Assembly (NCBI RefSeq): GCF_029784155.1
Contig: NC_073691.1
Coordinates: 145,330,496-145,394,495, forward strand
DNA: 64,000 nt
Source of the DNA: Uranotaenia lowii
Taxonomy: Eukaryota; Arthropoda; Insecta; Diptera; Culicidae
Direction: 5' to 3'
In this document: positions 46,512 to 57,765 of the stretch, in pieces
Layout of the letters: each line of letters opens with the position of its first letter
Numbering within the stretch: the first letter of the stretch is position 1
Notes under the pieces: model-generated
The model's input: the letters and a program-made list of their open reading frames with translations, nothing else
Database searches by the model: none
Told to the model about the DNA's origin: nothing
Made by a program: the position numbers and the translations under genes

Positions 46512-47480
46512 ATGAATCATGATATAATCACGTTTACCGTCTACTCCCTAAACTTCACCTGGTGCACTCCACCGCATCCTCAGCATGAAACCACTTCCCT
46601 CAGCAACAATCTTAATTCTTAACGACTTAAGACCCGACATTTGATCAAACGACCTCTCCTCGTACTCGTAATCGTTTGCCAATCGGGTACAGGAAGTCCA
46701 GAGACGCAAAACGAGTAGTCAACCGCAATTCCCGTGGTCGCTCGCAAGATTCTGAGTCTACACGCCCCGATACGTTTGTCGAACCCAGACACCTCTATAA
46801 CTTCTGTCTACGTCTGATAGCTATTGTGCCTGACACCTTTCTTTCTTGTGTTGACTTGAAGTTTACACTTTGCGCAACTATTCGTTTTGCGGATCAGGTC
46901 TTTATAGGTCCCAAAGTGCAAATCGAGTTTAAACAGCACATCCTCCGGTCACACACACGAATAGGGGCTACGACCCTCCCAACCATACGTACTCTTTTAA
47001 GAGTATCTACATGTATTCTTTTTCGATCAAGAAGTGAAATTTATGAATTTTATTTAAATTATTTTAATTTTAAACCAGCTTTTTTTTAAAAAAAATAAGT
47101 GTGGTTTTTGATCATGGATTTTTTGAGTCAATAAGCGCCTTTGAATTTGCAATTTTCAACCTTATGTCACACATTCCGTATAACAAATCAAAAGACTCTC
47201 TACTTTTTTTTAAACAATAAACTCAAAGTACGTTTTTTGGCGTTACAGGATATGGTAACCCTACTCTACAGTGTTACCCAGAAACATGCGAATATATGTC
47301 AGCAAGGTTAAAAAAAACAATTTTCTTGATGTCAATATGATTTTTTTTTATACATTCAGACATGTAGATAAAAATATTAAGAAACAATCCAGGCGAGATC
47401 TGAATCTCGAACATACCTCCACAAAACAAGCCTCTGACATTGAATCTCACGCCTTAGAGATGGAAGAAATCGACACATAA
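46512..47480. other. No gene recognised
   Basis: A GC-richer segment (46530-46980) has an open frame of up to 137 codons (46676-47089, + strand) without a proper ATG context or known similarity. It passes into AT-rich sequence at its 3' end, which argues against a coding region. The rest shows nothing. Confidence 0.3.
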
Positions 47481-48588
47481 AGGTGATACGGTCAAAATTT
47501 GTTCAAGGGAAAACGAGTGTAAATCAGTGAAATCGTTTATTTAAAAAATCAAATTAGTTAGTATCATCAAGTTAGTATAAAATTCAGGAAAAATATTCAG
47601 TTAGGCTTCCGTTTTTCCAAATCCGAATTGCCGGGCCTTACGCTTAACCCCTGCCATCAGATTTTGTACAGCCACCTTGTACACTTTCTTCGCCGCAGAA
47701 AGCCAGTTTGCCTTGAACTGCTGCTCGTCCTTAGCAGTTTTTTTTTGTCTTCTTTAGGTTCCGCTTGACAATAGCCCAGTATTTCTCAATTGGGCGGAGC
47801 TCTGGCGTATTGGGAGGGTTATTGTCCTTGGGAACCACCTGCACGTTGTTGGCGGCGTACCACTCCATGGCGTTTTAACCGTAATGGCAAGATGCCAAAA
47901 CAGTACGGAACAACCGTGTTTCTTCAGGAAAGGCAGTAGACGTTTATTCAAACACTCTTTCACGTAAATTTCTTGGTTGACAATTCCGGAAGCTATAAAA
48001 ATGCTGCTTTTCAAGCCACAGGTACAGATGGCTTGCCAAACCAGATATTTCTTCGCGAACTTTGACAGTTTCATGTGCTTGAAAATATCTGCTACCTTTC
48101 CCCTTCCTTTTGCCGTATAAAACTCCTGTCCCGGAAGCTGCTTGTAGTCGGCTTTGACGTAGGTTTCGTCGTCCATTACCACGCAGTCAAACTTCGTCAG
48201 TATCGTCGTGTACAGCCTCCGGGATCGCGCTTTGGCCGTCGTATTTTGTTTATCATCGCGATTTGGAGTCACTACCTTCTTGTAAGTCGATAGTCCGGCT
48301 CGTTTTTTGGCTCGAGGCATGGTTGTTGACGATACACCCAGCTTATTTGCGGCATCTCGGGGAGAGAGGAGAGAGGTTTCGCGTGAAACTACCGGCAACT
48401 CTCTTTGTCGTCTCAGCGGCTTCCGGTTTTCGATTTCCCCCGATCCAGACTTCCTGGTTGTCGACAAACGTTCCCCAAACACTTTAATTACATTTATAAC
48501 GGTTGATTTGGCAACTTTTAGCGATTTTGCCAGCTTTGCGTACGAGTAGCTCGGATTTTCGCGAATTTTGACAGTATCACTCTTTAGC
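47481..48588 (-). mobile_element. Tc1/mariner DD37E-type transposon, copy 2, 5' end missing
   Basis: The 3' terminus AGGTGATACGGTCAAAATTT begins at 47481 and matches copy 1 inverted. The 5' TIR is absent: at about 48588 homology passes directly into a different mariner-like element. Coding region below. Confidence 0.85.
47601..48588 (-). pseudogene. Tc1/mariner-superfamily DD37E transposase, decayed (copy 2)
   Basis: Reading down the - strand it contains a helix-turn-helix region (ENPSYSYAKLAKSLKVAKST), then the same 1-nt frameshift after KSGSG as copy 1 (near 48446). A compensating shift lies at LLSPRDAANK. The catalytic domain has VMDDETYV. At about 47896 a 10-nt deletion relative to copy 1 removes the second catalytic Asp (WPD of FWPDLASCHYG) and shifts the frame. 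The third catalytic Glu is retained (CTC at 47785-47787 read on the + strand). One extra A in the KKTKK run near 47744 shifts the frame again. The family's stop lies at 47601-47603. Copy 2 keeps an N-terminal stretch missing in copy 1. Inactive. Confidence 0.9.
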
Positions 48589-49765
48589 TGTGAAGATTCA
48601 GAGGTCTTCGTTTGAACATACGCCCATATTGAATAGTCGAGGGAGATCAAATCTGGGGTGCTTGAAGGCCAAAGATCCTTCGACCAAAACTTCACATTCT
48701 TCCACAACTATAGGTTTGGGTCTTTTTCGAGGTATGGGCATGGGCATCTAGTTGAAAAACAAAATTCTAGGGTTCGTCGGAGTTTACACGAACCCTCGTG
48801 TTCTGGAACGAAGGAGCTCCGTTGAACCACCCTAACACCAAAAAAGGCCCAGTAGCAACCACAAAAAATCTGTCATCATAAGTGTGTCTTATTTTCACCC
48901 ATAAGAGTCCCAATGTAACAGAAAGAGATACACTGATGAGACAGATCAAAATGTGGCATCGGTGATGGCGATGTTGCGCGCATTAACGGTTGACGTTGCG
49001 TGCCAAAATATCATCGGTTTTCCTCGGGCCTCGGTTTTCTAAAGGGTCGAGATAAATTTAGCCCTAGGCTAGGCTTCTTTTCTCATCTAACCACCATCGG
49101 AGACAGATCATCACGGTAACAAGTCGGAGGCCCGAGCGGCCAAGTCAGAGGCCAGCATGGCCATAGTTAGAGGCCTAGAGAGGCCAGAGTTTGTGTCGGA
49201 ATAATAGTTCTAAGTTGTAAAAATACAGTCCGCTAAATTGTTTGTAATGTTGTTTGAAAATGTGTGTACGGGTTAATTATCGGAGAAATATCTGATGCTA
49301 TCGATACAAGCCATCAGGGACGATCCTGGGCACCTCGGAAGAACCTGATTTTTCCAAATATTCTTGTTGACTTGTTGATATTCTGTCTCTGGTGAGAAAC
49401 TTGAATTTCACATTCTCTGGAACATTGTATGCCTTCAGGAGTGAATTATACCGATCCGTACGTTAATTGGGCATCGCATCAATCGAAGCAATTTCTCGTC
49501 TGAGAACACGACGATCAGCTGCTTCTTCTTCAACTTAGACAAAAAATCGCTTCGAGCGCTCAACTGGCAGTGCTTAAGTTCGTTTAAATGGCGCTTCGCT
49601 ACTGCTCTTGATGATGCATTAAAGTCATCTTCCTGGATTCCGCTTTACTTTCTTCTTTACCAATTCGACCATATTAACAATGCGTGCAAACCATGGCCTT
49701 CCACTACCCAGCTTCCGTGGACATGGTCCATCTCTGAGAAGACGTTTTTCGAGGAGTCACTAGTT
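48589..49765 (-). pseudogene. Mariner-like transposase remnant, three-Asp type
   Basis: Assembled from short frames on the - strand. An N-terminal piece at about 49750-49640 reads SGRPWFARIVNMVELVKKK and VKRNPGR. Then follow SARSDFLSKLKKK and VVFSDEKL (first catalytic Asp, near 49500) and RTDRYNSLLK...VKFKFLTRD (to about 49350). Further down come NTRVRVNSDE (near 48785), LDAHAHTSKKTQTY (second Asp, near 48745) and FWSKDLWPSSTPDL (third Asp in PD, near 48660). Frameshifts separate the pieces. Between about 48860 and 49340 the sequence is not transposase-like and may be a further insertion; it holds repeated GGCC words (GGAGGCCCGAGCGGCC, 49130-49190). The element resembles the DD37D mariner relatives found in flies and moths. 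Its C-terminal end runs in frame into the DD37E copy. Confidence 0.75.
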
Positions 49766-50150
49766 GCCATGCTACAGCCGCCGCAATTTGGCAGAATTTT
49801 GGGCGAGAAGCGAACTGGTCACTATCCCATTTGTGTACATCTTACCGATATAGTGTATACGGTACTACTGCATTGTTTACGACAATTGACAGATGAAGGT
49901 TTGCCCTAATACACACAAAAAAAGAAATCTTCAAAAATCGTCAGAAAAAAACCCGAAAGAGACTGTTGAAAATTTTCGCATTTTTAGTATATGGGTCATA
50001 CTGGTGATAGTTCTCTTAGCCGTACATCTGCAATCGTCGGGTTTACAGACATGTTCTCACTGGAATTGCATGCCAAAGCCTTTAACCTTCCCAATGTTTG
50101 CAAGATTCAGTAGATTTTGTTGTAAATTTTTCAACGTCTAGAGCAATTGT
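49766..50150. other. No feature seen
   Basis: AT-rich DNA between two transposon remnants. The mariner 5' TIR may lie in the left part, but I could not identify it because its 3' partner has been lost. Confidence 0.3.
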
Positions 50151-50885
50151 CAATTCAAGAAGCTGGAGTTATTTGATTTTATTTATTTGGTGTTCCCCCT
50201 CACGACATAACATATTTATCCAACTTTTCGGGCATCCCACATACGCCAGATCATGCTCCACTTGGTCTAACCACCTCGCTCTTTATGCCCCTGCTCGTCT
50301 CGTTCCTACCGAATTGGCAGCGAACACCTGTTTTGCAGGACAGTCGTCCGGCATTTTTGCAACATGTCCTGCGAATCCGTCCAGCCTTCCTCACCATCTG
50401 GATATCGGGTTCGGCGGGAAGTCGCGCGAGGTCGTGGTTCATCCTTTGCCTCCACATTCCGTTCTCCTGCATGCCGATAAAGAGGGTTTTGAAAACACTC
50501 GTCGCTCGAATACTCCGAGTGTACGCAGGTCGTCCTCGAGCAATATCTACGTATCGTGCCCGTAGAGGACAACCGGTCTAATAAGCGTTGTGTACAGGTT
50601 AAACTTTGTGCGGGGGCTAAGTCTCCTCGACCGCAGTTGCTTGTGGATTCCAAAGTAGGCACTACTTCTGCTGATCATTCGCCGGCGGATCTCACGGCTG
50701 GTGTCATTGTCTGCGGTCATCAATGAGCCGAGATAGACAAAGACTTCGACGATCTTCAGCTCGTCGCCGTCGCTCGTGACCTTGTTATTACTGGACAAGC
50801 GGGCTCAGTCGATCTCGGATCCGCAGGCCAGCGTATACATCGTCTTGGACGTATTAATCTGGAGTGTCTCGTTCAAATGAGTGAC
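50151..50885 (-). pseudogene. Non-LTR reverse transcriptase C-terminal fragment
   Basis: Reading the - strand from 50885: INTSKTMYTLACGSEID, a stop, then DGDELKIVEVFVYLGSL, then SREIRRRMISRSSAYFGIHK and TLIRPVVLYGHDT. After a frame change, QENGMWRQRMNHDLA and VRKAGRIRR follow. This order is the thumb and C-terminal region of RTE-like reverse transcriptases, after the catalytic motifs. No endonuclease or FADD/YADD box is included. Several stops and shifts show it is dead. A shorter piece of the same family is at 60918. Confidence 0.85.
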
Positions 50886-53189
50886 TTCTGTACCGTTTTC
50901 GTTGTCGTAGTAAAGTTATTAGAGATGGTAAAGTGTCTCAAATAAAACAAAAAAAAAAAAAAAAGTAAAGTTATTCAGCGGTGATCCTCGGCGATGTTAT
51001 TTATTTTCTAGAAACTTCGAGGCCCCGGGTGATTTCATTGAGTTTGATATTTCAACGCGTGGACATGGTTTAGTCGTCACTCCCGATTTAAAGAGATGTC
51101 TTGAGACAATCTGGTAACTCTAGGAGTTACATGTACACACATGATACAGTTCGCCAGGAGTGTTTGTCGAGGCATCTTGGTTACAACATTCGCTGCGTTA
51201 TAAATTCTCTGGGTCTAGGTACCTGTTGGGCTTGGGCCTGCTAAAAAGAATAAAGCTTGCTCTGTACTTTTAGGCAGATTTCCATGTTTATAGTGTTAAG
51301 CCTGCATCGTATAACTATTTCAAAAGTCGGGTCATTTGGGGCACTCTAATACACATACATGCATATTTTGACAAAAACAGATGTTGATATTAATAATATC
51401 GAATGTATACAAAGTAATTTGATTTTTTTTTTACTGACACTTAAAAAAAGTTATGAGCAATTTCCAAAATGGTACTGATCACAATGAACATGTATTTATA
51501 AAATGTTAAAAAAAAACAATCTTGTCGCAACTATTGTAGTTTCGACATAATCAATCACAATTTAAACAAAAAAATAACTGTGCCACCATCCAACAAAACC
51601 AAGAAATTCAGCAACAAGACCTTAAACCATCCCAAAACCTATGCTCAGCATCCGGTTGTTTTTGTTGTTATTCTCGAACCAAATGTGAAGCATAAATTAC
51701 GCATAAGCTTCGGTGCAACCGAGTCCGACTGTGTTTCAATCGCCCTCTCTGCCTTCCTTTCTCAAACTATTCTCAAGAAGGCAAAGGTGTTGTGTTTCGG
51801 AAATGTAAACCATTTTGCTACCCTCATCCTTGGATTGTTTCTCGTTGCTGCACTGCTAAAGACGAGCGATTGGGAATGGGGGGATGATTTGCAATTGGGG
51901 CGAACAAATATTTCGTCGGCATATTGTTGAGAATTTGGGCAGCCAGAAGACGTTCGAAAGGGCGGGAAGGGCCTATTTTGGAAGCTGTAATTGTTTAGTT
52001 AAAATTTGGTTATTGCATTTTGGGCTCCTAGATAGAAGGAGGAGAAGGAAGTTGGGACATTCGACGGTCGAAGCTGCAACAAAATCAATACGAATTTAAT
52101 AATGCTGAAGGAATCGTTGTTCCCTGAATGTTTCTTATTGCTTGAGTTGAAAATATTAATTTTGGCAGTCATGTTAGGAGATGAAAAATGTCACAACCTT
52201 AATGACGAAACGATAAAAAAAAACAAATCCGTTTCTCTGACCAGAAGAAAATAATTTCAATTACCCAACCAACCAACCAACTATAATCAATTTGAGCAGA
52301 GCTAAAATTTCTTAATTTCCCCGGTATTCCATTAAAAAAAAAGCAAACCCCCCTGAAGAGCGTCAGGCTGACTGTCCATCATCGGTGAAGGGTGTGAAAA
52401 AATCCCCATCCCGGGGAACACGGCCAAATGGAAAAAGTTGCTTCAAAATGGCGTCTGGAATCCAATTTTTATCGCCAACTAACAACGTGTACTGGTCCCA
52501 GTGTTTTTTTTCGCCTAGCATCTGGGCTCCACATTTTTCTACAACTCATCCAATTTCAATTTTTTTCCCTCCGACCTCCTCCCTTGCCAAAGAGTTCCGG
52601 GAAACTGAGAAGGACACACGATGGCTGAACCAACCAACTACTACTGGCTCAAGTAGCCAAGGACCGACCAAGGATGTGAGTAAGTGAGTAAATGCTTGCT
52701 GGAAATGACGACGACGACGACGACGACGACAGTTTTTCATTAGCACCACTTCAGTTGATGATGGCCGAACGATGAAGAGCAGATGAGCTGAGGAAGTCCT
52801 CCGGGGATCGGCCGCCGGGAGCAGCAAATATAAAATGTAGAAAAATTGAAGGAAGCAGCAGAAAAAAAACTTTCTAGCTGCTCCTTCCTCATTCCCATCG
52901 TCAGCCGGGGTGGGCGCCCTGTTCTGGGTGGACATCGATTTGTCAGTTGGGGTTTTCTTCTTTTTTTTTGTATTTTTGCTCAATGCACCAGATGGACAAT
53001 TTTTCACTGCCAAAGCAGATTTCGCGTTGGAAAATTATATGAAAAAATAACAGATTTGAATCATTTTGTTTGTTTTACATAAATCACTTTTAAGAATATC
53101 GCTCCTTTCGATTAACCTTCGTATCTTCACTGTTCCAGTTTTCATGAATTAAACAAAACTTTTATTCAGAAAATCGATCAATATCATGT
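50886..53189. other. No gene recognised; GC-richer 51.6-53 kb
   Basis: A 15-base A run lies near 50950. The 51580-53030 patch has raised GC, (GAC)8 at 52707-52730 and open frames up to 155 codons on the - strand that merely translate the GAC repeat (RRRR). No known protein is recognised. Confidence 0.35.
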
Positions 53190-53231
53190 TATTAGACTCT
53201 GATCCATGATCCTGATCCCGATCGTAGATCC

Positions 53232-53975
53232 TACCCAAGTAACCATAAGCACTAAAACATAGCCCTTAATCAACACTATATTCCCATATATAACTCTGTA
53301 TTAATGCTTGTTTTGCATTATATGCGTATATAATGCAGATTTAATGCTAAAATGGCGAAATAGCGGGCTGATGCTATCACAACATAGCCTTTAATAAGCA
53401 TTACAAATACTGAATTAGAGCACCATCAAAACGTCATTTTTCGCAAGCCGTATAAAAGGATTAACAATGCATACTTAGAACACCTTTTGTTTATTTAATT
53501 ATTATTTTTTGAATAATTAAAATGAACAAAAATTAAATAAATAATTATTATCTGCAACATCAATAAACCTGCTGAATGAAGGAGGATTATGCCTGCTTAA
53601 TGAATTCTTCTGAGTCTAGAACCGAGGATCCCGCAGCAGCCTTTATCTCTCCTTGCGCCTTTACCATTTCGACCACTCTTGATGCTGATAAGGTGGGTGA
53701 AAAAACCCGTACTTCTAGTACTGTTCGGGTCACACCACTCTTAATGCTTATTAACTTTAGAGCTACTCTATATGTGCATATAGTGCTATCATTAGTGCTA
53801 ATTTTCTTTATTGCTCCTATACATTAATAATGCTTATATAAAACAAAAAAGCATTATGAATGTTGATTTAATGCCAACTTGCATTAGAAATGGTGATTTC
53901 ATGCTAACTTGCATTAGAAATGTTAATTTAATGCTGATTCAGGGTTTTGGCTTAATGCTTATGGTTACTTGGGTA
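53232..53975. mobile_element. TA-flanked MITE inserted in GATC-rich satellite
   Basis: TACCCAAGTAACCATAAGCA (53232 onward) is repeated inverted at the right end, ending TTACTTGGGTA at 53975; each border has TA. Subterminal words TAATGCT and GCATTAGAAATG recur. Satellite-like GATCCTGATCC sequence lies on both sides (53190-53231 and from about 53977), so the MITE split the satellite. No transposase ORF. Confidence 0.8.
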
Positions 53976-56630
53976 GTTCTTGATTTCGCCTACTAGATCA
54001 TGGTTCTAATTAAAAGTTCTTAAAAATTATTACGGATTATCACACTGAATACTGGATCCCAATTCTGGACTTCAATCCTAAATTCAGAATCCTGATCTCA
54101 GATTCTGGTTTTGATCTCATTTCCTGATCATGGATCCTTAATTTGAACCTTGTTGCCGGATCCTGATTCCGTATTTTGAATCCAGATCCTCCAGATGCTG
54201 AAAAGTTTATCCTGATCTTTGTTCGTGGGTCCTGACCCTGAACTTGATTCATGATTATACATTCCGAAACCAAACCCTTATCTTGGATCTTGATCCTGGA
54301 TTCTGATCCTGAACTCTGTTGCTGATGCTGGATCCCGATTATGGATTTTAATCATGATTCCGGATCCCAAACCCTAATCTCAAATGCTTATTGATCTTGA
54401 GTCTAGACCCAAGATTCTGATGCGGAACATGGATCTCGAGCGCGATTTTTTATCCTGGACCTTAATTCTGGATCCAGATTACAGAATCTAATCCTGATCT
54501 TGGATTCTGATCGCCAGATCTTTGGTGAACCCAGACTTATCTTAGATTCCAGACCCCGATATCGGATTCTCGCTGATTCTGAACCGGGAGGTTGATATTT
54601 TACCCTACCTTCGGATCCTGATTCCGGATTTTAAACCCAAATCATGGATCTGGATCTTGGATTTTACTTCCGAATTTTGTGAGCTTGATCTATATCTTGA
54701 ATCATAAATTTTGATCCTGATCTTGTATCTTGTATGTTGATTCAACATTTTGATGCCGGATCCTAATTTTAAACCTTTATCCAGGATTCTGATCCTAAGC
54801 CCTGATTTAAGTGCCAGATGCCGATTGCAGATTTTGATCCCCATTCAAGATTCCGGAATCTAGTCTCGGATCTTGGCTAAGCTTGGGTCCTTAACAAAGA
54901 CTCTGATCCCGAACCTGGACCTTGATCACGGGTTCTAATCCTGGAACTAAATTCTTGATCCAGAAACTGGATTCTTATCCTGATCCCGGATTCTGAGTCG
55001 TTGATCTTTGGCTCTGATCAAGACTTAAATTCTGATCCAGGATCCCTGAAGCTGATCTAGGATCCTTGTAGATTCTGAACCGGGATTATCTGGGGATCTC
55101 TTGGGTTGTGGATCTTGAGTCTTGATACAAGATCATATACCGAACATAGATCTAGATCACGAATTTTTATCCTGGACCTTAATTCTGGATCCAGATTTCA
55201 GAATCTTGGTCTGGATCTTTGGTTCTGAACCCAGACATATATCCTCATCCAAGATTCCAGACCCCGATATCACATTCTAGCAGATTCTGAACCGGGAAGC
55301 TGATCTTTTTCCTTGCCTCCGGATTTTAAATCCAAATTATGGATTGGGATCTTGGATTTCACTTCCAAATTCTGTTACAGAACATTTGCGTAATTTTACA
55401 GGAAATAATTTTTGCTGTGTTTATTCTACATTCTGATGCCGGATCATGATATTAAACTTTTAACCCGGATTCTGATCCTTAACCCTAATCTCATATGCTA
55501 GATGCCGATGGCACATTTTGATCCCCATTCAAGATTCCGGACTCTAGTCTCGGATCTTTGCTAAGCTTGAGTCCTAATACAAGATTCTGGTTCCGAACCT
55601 GGACCTTGATCGCGGATTCTAATCCTGGAACTAAATCTTTGATCCAAAAACTGGATTCTTATCCTGATCCCGGATTCTGGGTCGTTGATCTTTGGCTCTG
55701 ATCTGGACTAAAATACTGATCCAGGATCTCAGACGCTGATCTTGGATCCTTGTAGATTCTGATTTGGGATTATCTGGGGATCCCTTGAGTTGTAGATCTT
55801 GAGTCTTAATACAAGATCATATACCGAACATAGATCTCGATCACGAATTTTTATCCTGGATCTTAATTCTGGATCCAGATTCCAGACTCTTGGTGTGGAT
55901 CTTTGGTCCTGAACCCAGACTTATATCCTTATCCAAGATTCCAGACCCCGATAGCACATTCTCGCTGATTCTGAACCGGGAAGCTGATCTTTTATCTTGC
56001 CTCCGGATTTTAAACCCAGATTCTGGATCAGGATCTTGAATTTTACTTCCGGATTCTGTTGATCCATATCTTATATCATGAATTCTGATCCTGATCTAGG
56101 ATGTTGTATGCTGATTCTACATTCTGATGCCGGATCATGATTTTAAATTTTTATCCCGGATTCTGATCCTAAACCCTAATCTCAGATTCTAGATGCCGAT
56201 GGCACATTTTAATCCCCATTCAAGATTCCGGACTCTAGTCTCGAATCTTAGCTAAACTTGAGTCCTAATCCAAGATTCTGGTTCCGAACCTGGACCTTGA
56301 TCGCGGATTCTAATCCTGGAACTAAATCTTTGATTCAAAAACTGGATTCTTATCCTGATCCCGAATTCTGAGTCGCTGATCTTTGGCTCTGATCCGGACT
56401 AAAATACTGATCCAGGATCCCAGACGCTCATCTAGGTTCTTGGATTCAGAATCACTTAGGGTCTTTAAGGATCCCAAGGTTCCTTGTGATCCTGGACTCT
56501 GAATACTTGATCTGGGGTCCTAATATCGATCCCAGATCTTGAATCTTACCCTAAATTCTGATCCTGGATCCTGTTGCTGATTCTTACCTCGATTACTAAT
56601 GCTCATCTAATAGTTTGAAAATGTCATGCC
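53976..56630. repeat. Degenerate GATCCTGATTCTG satellite with ~0.7-kb higher-order unit
   Basis: The whole stretch is made of diverged GATCCTGATTC-like words. On top of these lies a longer period. TATCCTGGA with its context recurs at 54451, 55168 and 55852 (717 and 684 bp apart), and each time the same ordered series follows: CCAGACCCCGATA, GATTCTGAACCGGGA, TTTACTTCC or TTTCACTTCC, GATGCCGGATC and TCAAGATTCCGGA. Three tandem units are therefore present. The last two are more alike than the first. No coding content. Confidence 0.9.
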
Positions 56631-57390
56631 TGGATTTCGGTAGAGAAAAGAACCTTGTCAGCGCATCAAAACGACACAGACAGATTTCTGAATAGTCTTG
56701 TGGGAACTTGCTTTTGCTCAATGCTCTACCAGGCCTTTAACACGCCTAAGAAACTCCAACTGAGTTCGGAAGTGTCCTTCTGGAACCTATCGTATCTCTT
56801 TAAGGCCACCAGTAGGTCAAAACACCGTCACTGGCATTCATAAATGCCATGCTGGAGTTTTGCGGTTCTCTCTCTGGCCACCAGAACGTTTACACTTACA
56901 AGTTCGTCGCCATGGGACCCATAAACGGGTGACGGCTCTCTTGTCACGACAGTTTTGTTACGCGTTGTAAATCTGGAGCTCTTTCGCGTTACTTTCATGC
57001 TCCGAGATTGTTTTGGGCGACGAGCGTGTTGAAAAAAATCTTCCAAAATTCTGAAGTGTCGTGCGGAAACCTGTCGTTCCTCTTTCATACTATCAGTACA
57101 AAACATTAACTGCAACGGATTCGTAAGCGTCGTATGGAAGGCTGTCGATCCCTTCTTAGCCTCAGCACTTCGATCGACTCTACCAGGATTAGTATGTTCC
57201 GTGCGGGAGCCACTCATTCCTCTCCAAGGTCATCAGCAGGTCAAAACAGCATCACCCAGGTTTGGGAGTGCCAAGCGGAAGCCTGTTGTCCTCTTCCAAG
57301 TCACTTGCGCCTCAAAACCAGGTACTCCACTGGGAATTGGAAGATCCGTGCCAGAACCTTTTGACGTAGAATTACGTCTTACGCAACACT
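56631..57390. repeat. Degenerate 72-bp tandem repeat
   Basis: Diverged units share the order GTG(T/C)CGTGCGGAA, CCTGTCGTTCCTCT, GGTCATCAGYAGGTCAAAAC and CACCCAGG. The clearest begin near 56770, 57050, 57125, 57197 and 57270, spaced about 72 bp in the right half. Composition is more balanced than the surroundings. The array ends about 200 bp upstream of the promoter-like sequence at 57566. Confidence 0.65.
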
Positions 57391-57471
57391 GTAGTGAGAC
57401 AAATTGAAATTTGCGAACGAATCTCGCGTCTCAAAAAACGTCTCATTAACGGACATCACATCTAAAGGATT

Positions 57472-57603
57472 ATGACGTCATCACCAAGCCAAAATAAAGA
57501 AGAGATAAAGAAAACACGGATGCCCCGTCTCTTGATGGATTTTGATTTTCCCTGCCTACTGAAGGTATAAAAGAAAGGGCTCGTGGTCGACTCGGTTTCA
57601 TTC
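57472..57603 (+). promoter_or_regulatory. Promoter-like sequence (TATA box and initiator)
   Basis: TATAAAAG at 57566-57573 is followed by TCATTC at 57598-57603, which matches the arthropod initiator TCAKTY with the A at 57600, 34 bases from the first T of the TATA box. TGACGTCA, the palindromic CRE site, lies upstream at 57472-57479. A transcript would run into the MITE at 57766 and the hairpin at 58528. The product is unknown; it could belong to a transposable element. Confidence 0.4.
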
Positions 57604-57765
57604 TCTGTTTGCCGTCGAACTGACAGACTTTTTTTTATTTTTCTTGAGATTTTCATCCCGAAGGATGATTCATCCCTCAAAACTGAACAGACGTTTGCTG
57701 CGCTTCGATCTTTCGATCTGAGTTTGGACCCCAGTGGTAATCCAACCTCAGATATCGATTTGCAG

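Noticed and set aside
46676..47089. 137-codon open frame
   Set aside because: No recognised domain; the end is AT-rich (YLNYFNFKPAFF) and no start context or splice sites support it.
50098..50581. 155- and 98-codon open frames on the + strand
   Set aside because: Antisense to the decayed reverse-transcriptase fragment on the - strand.
52546..53013. 155-codon open frame (- strand)
   Set aside because: Contains RRRRRRR from the (GAC)8 repeat and lysine runs from homopolymers; no domain.
56828..57217. 129-codon open frame (- strand)
   Set aside because: Lies in the degenerate 72-bp tandem repeats; the peptide has no recognisable similarity.
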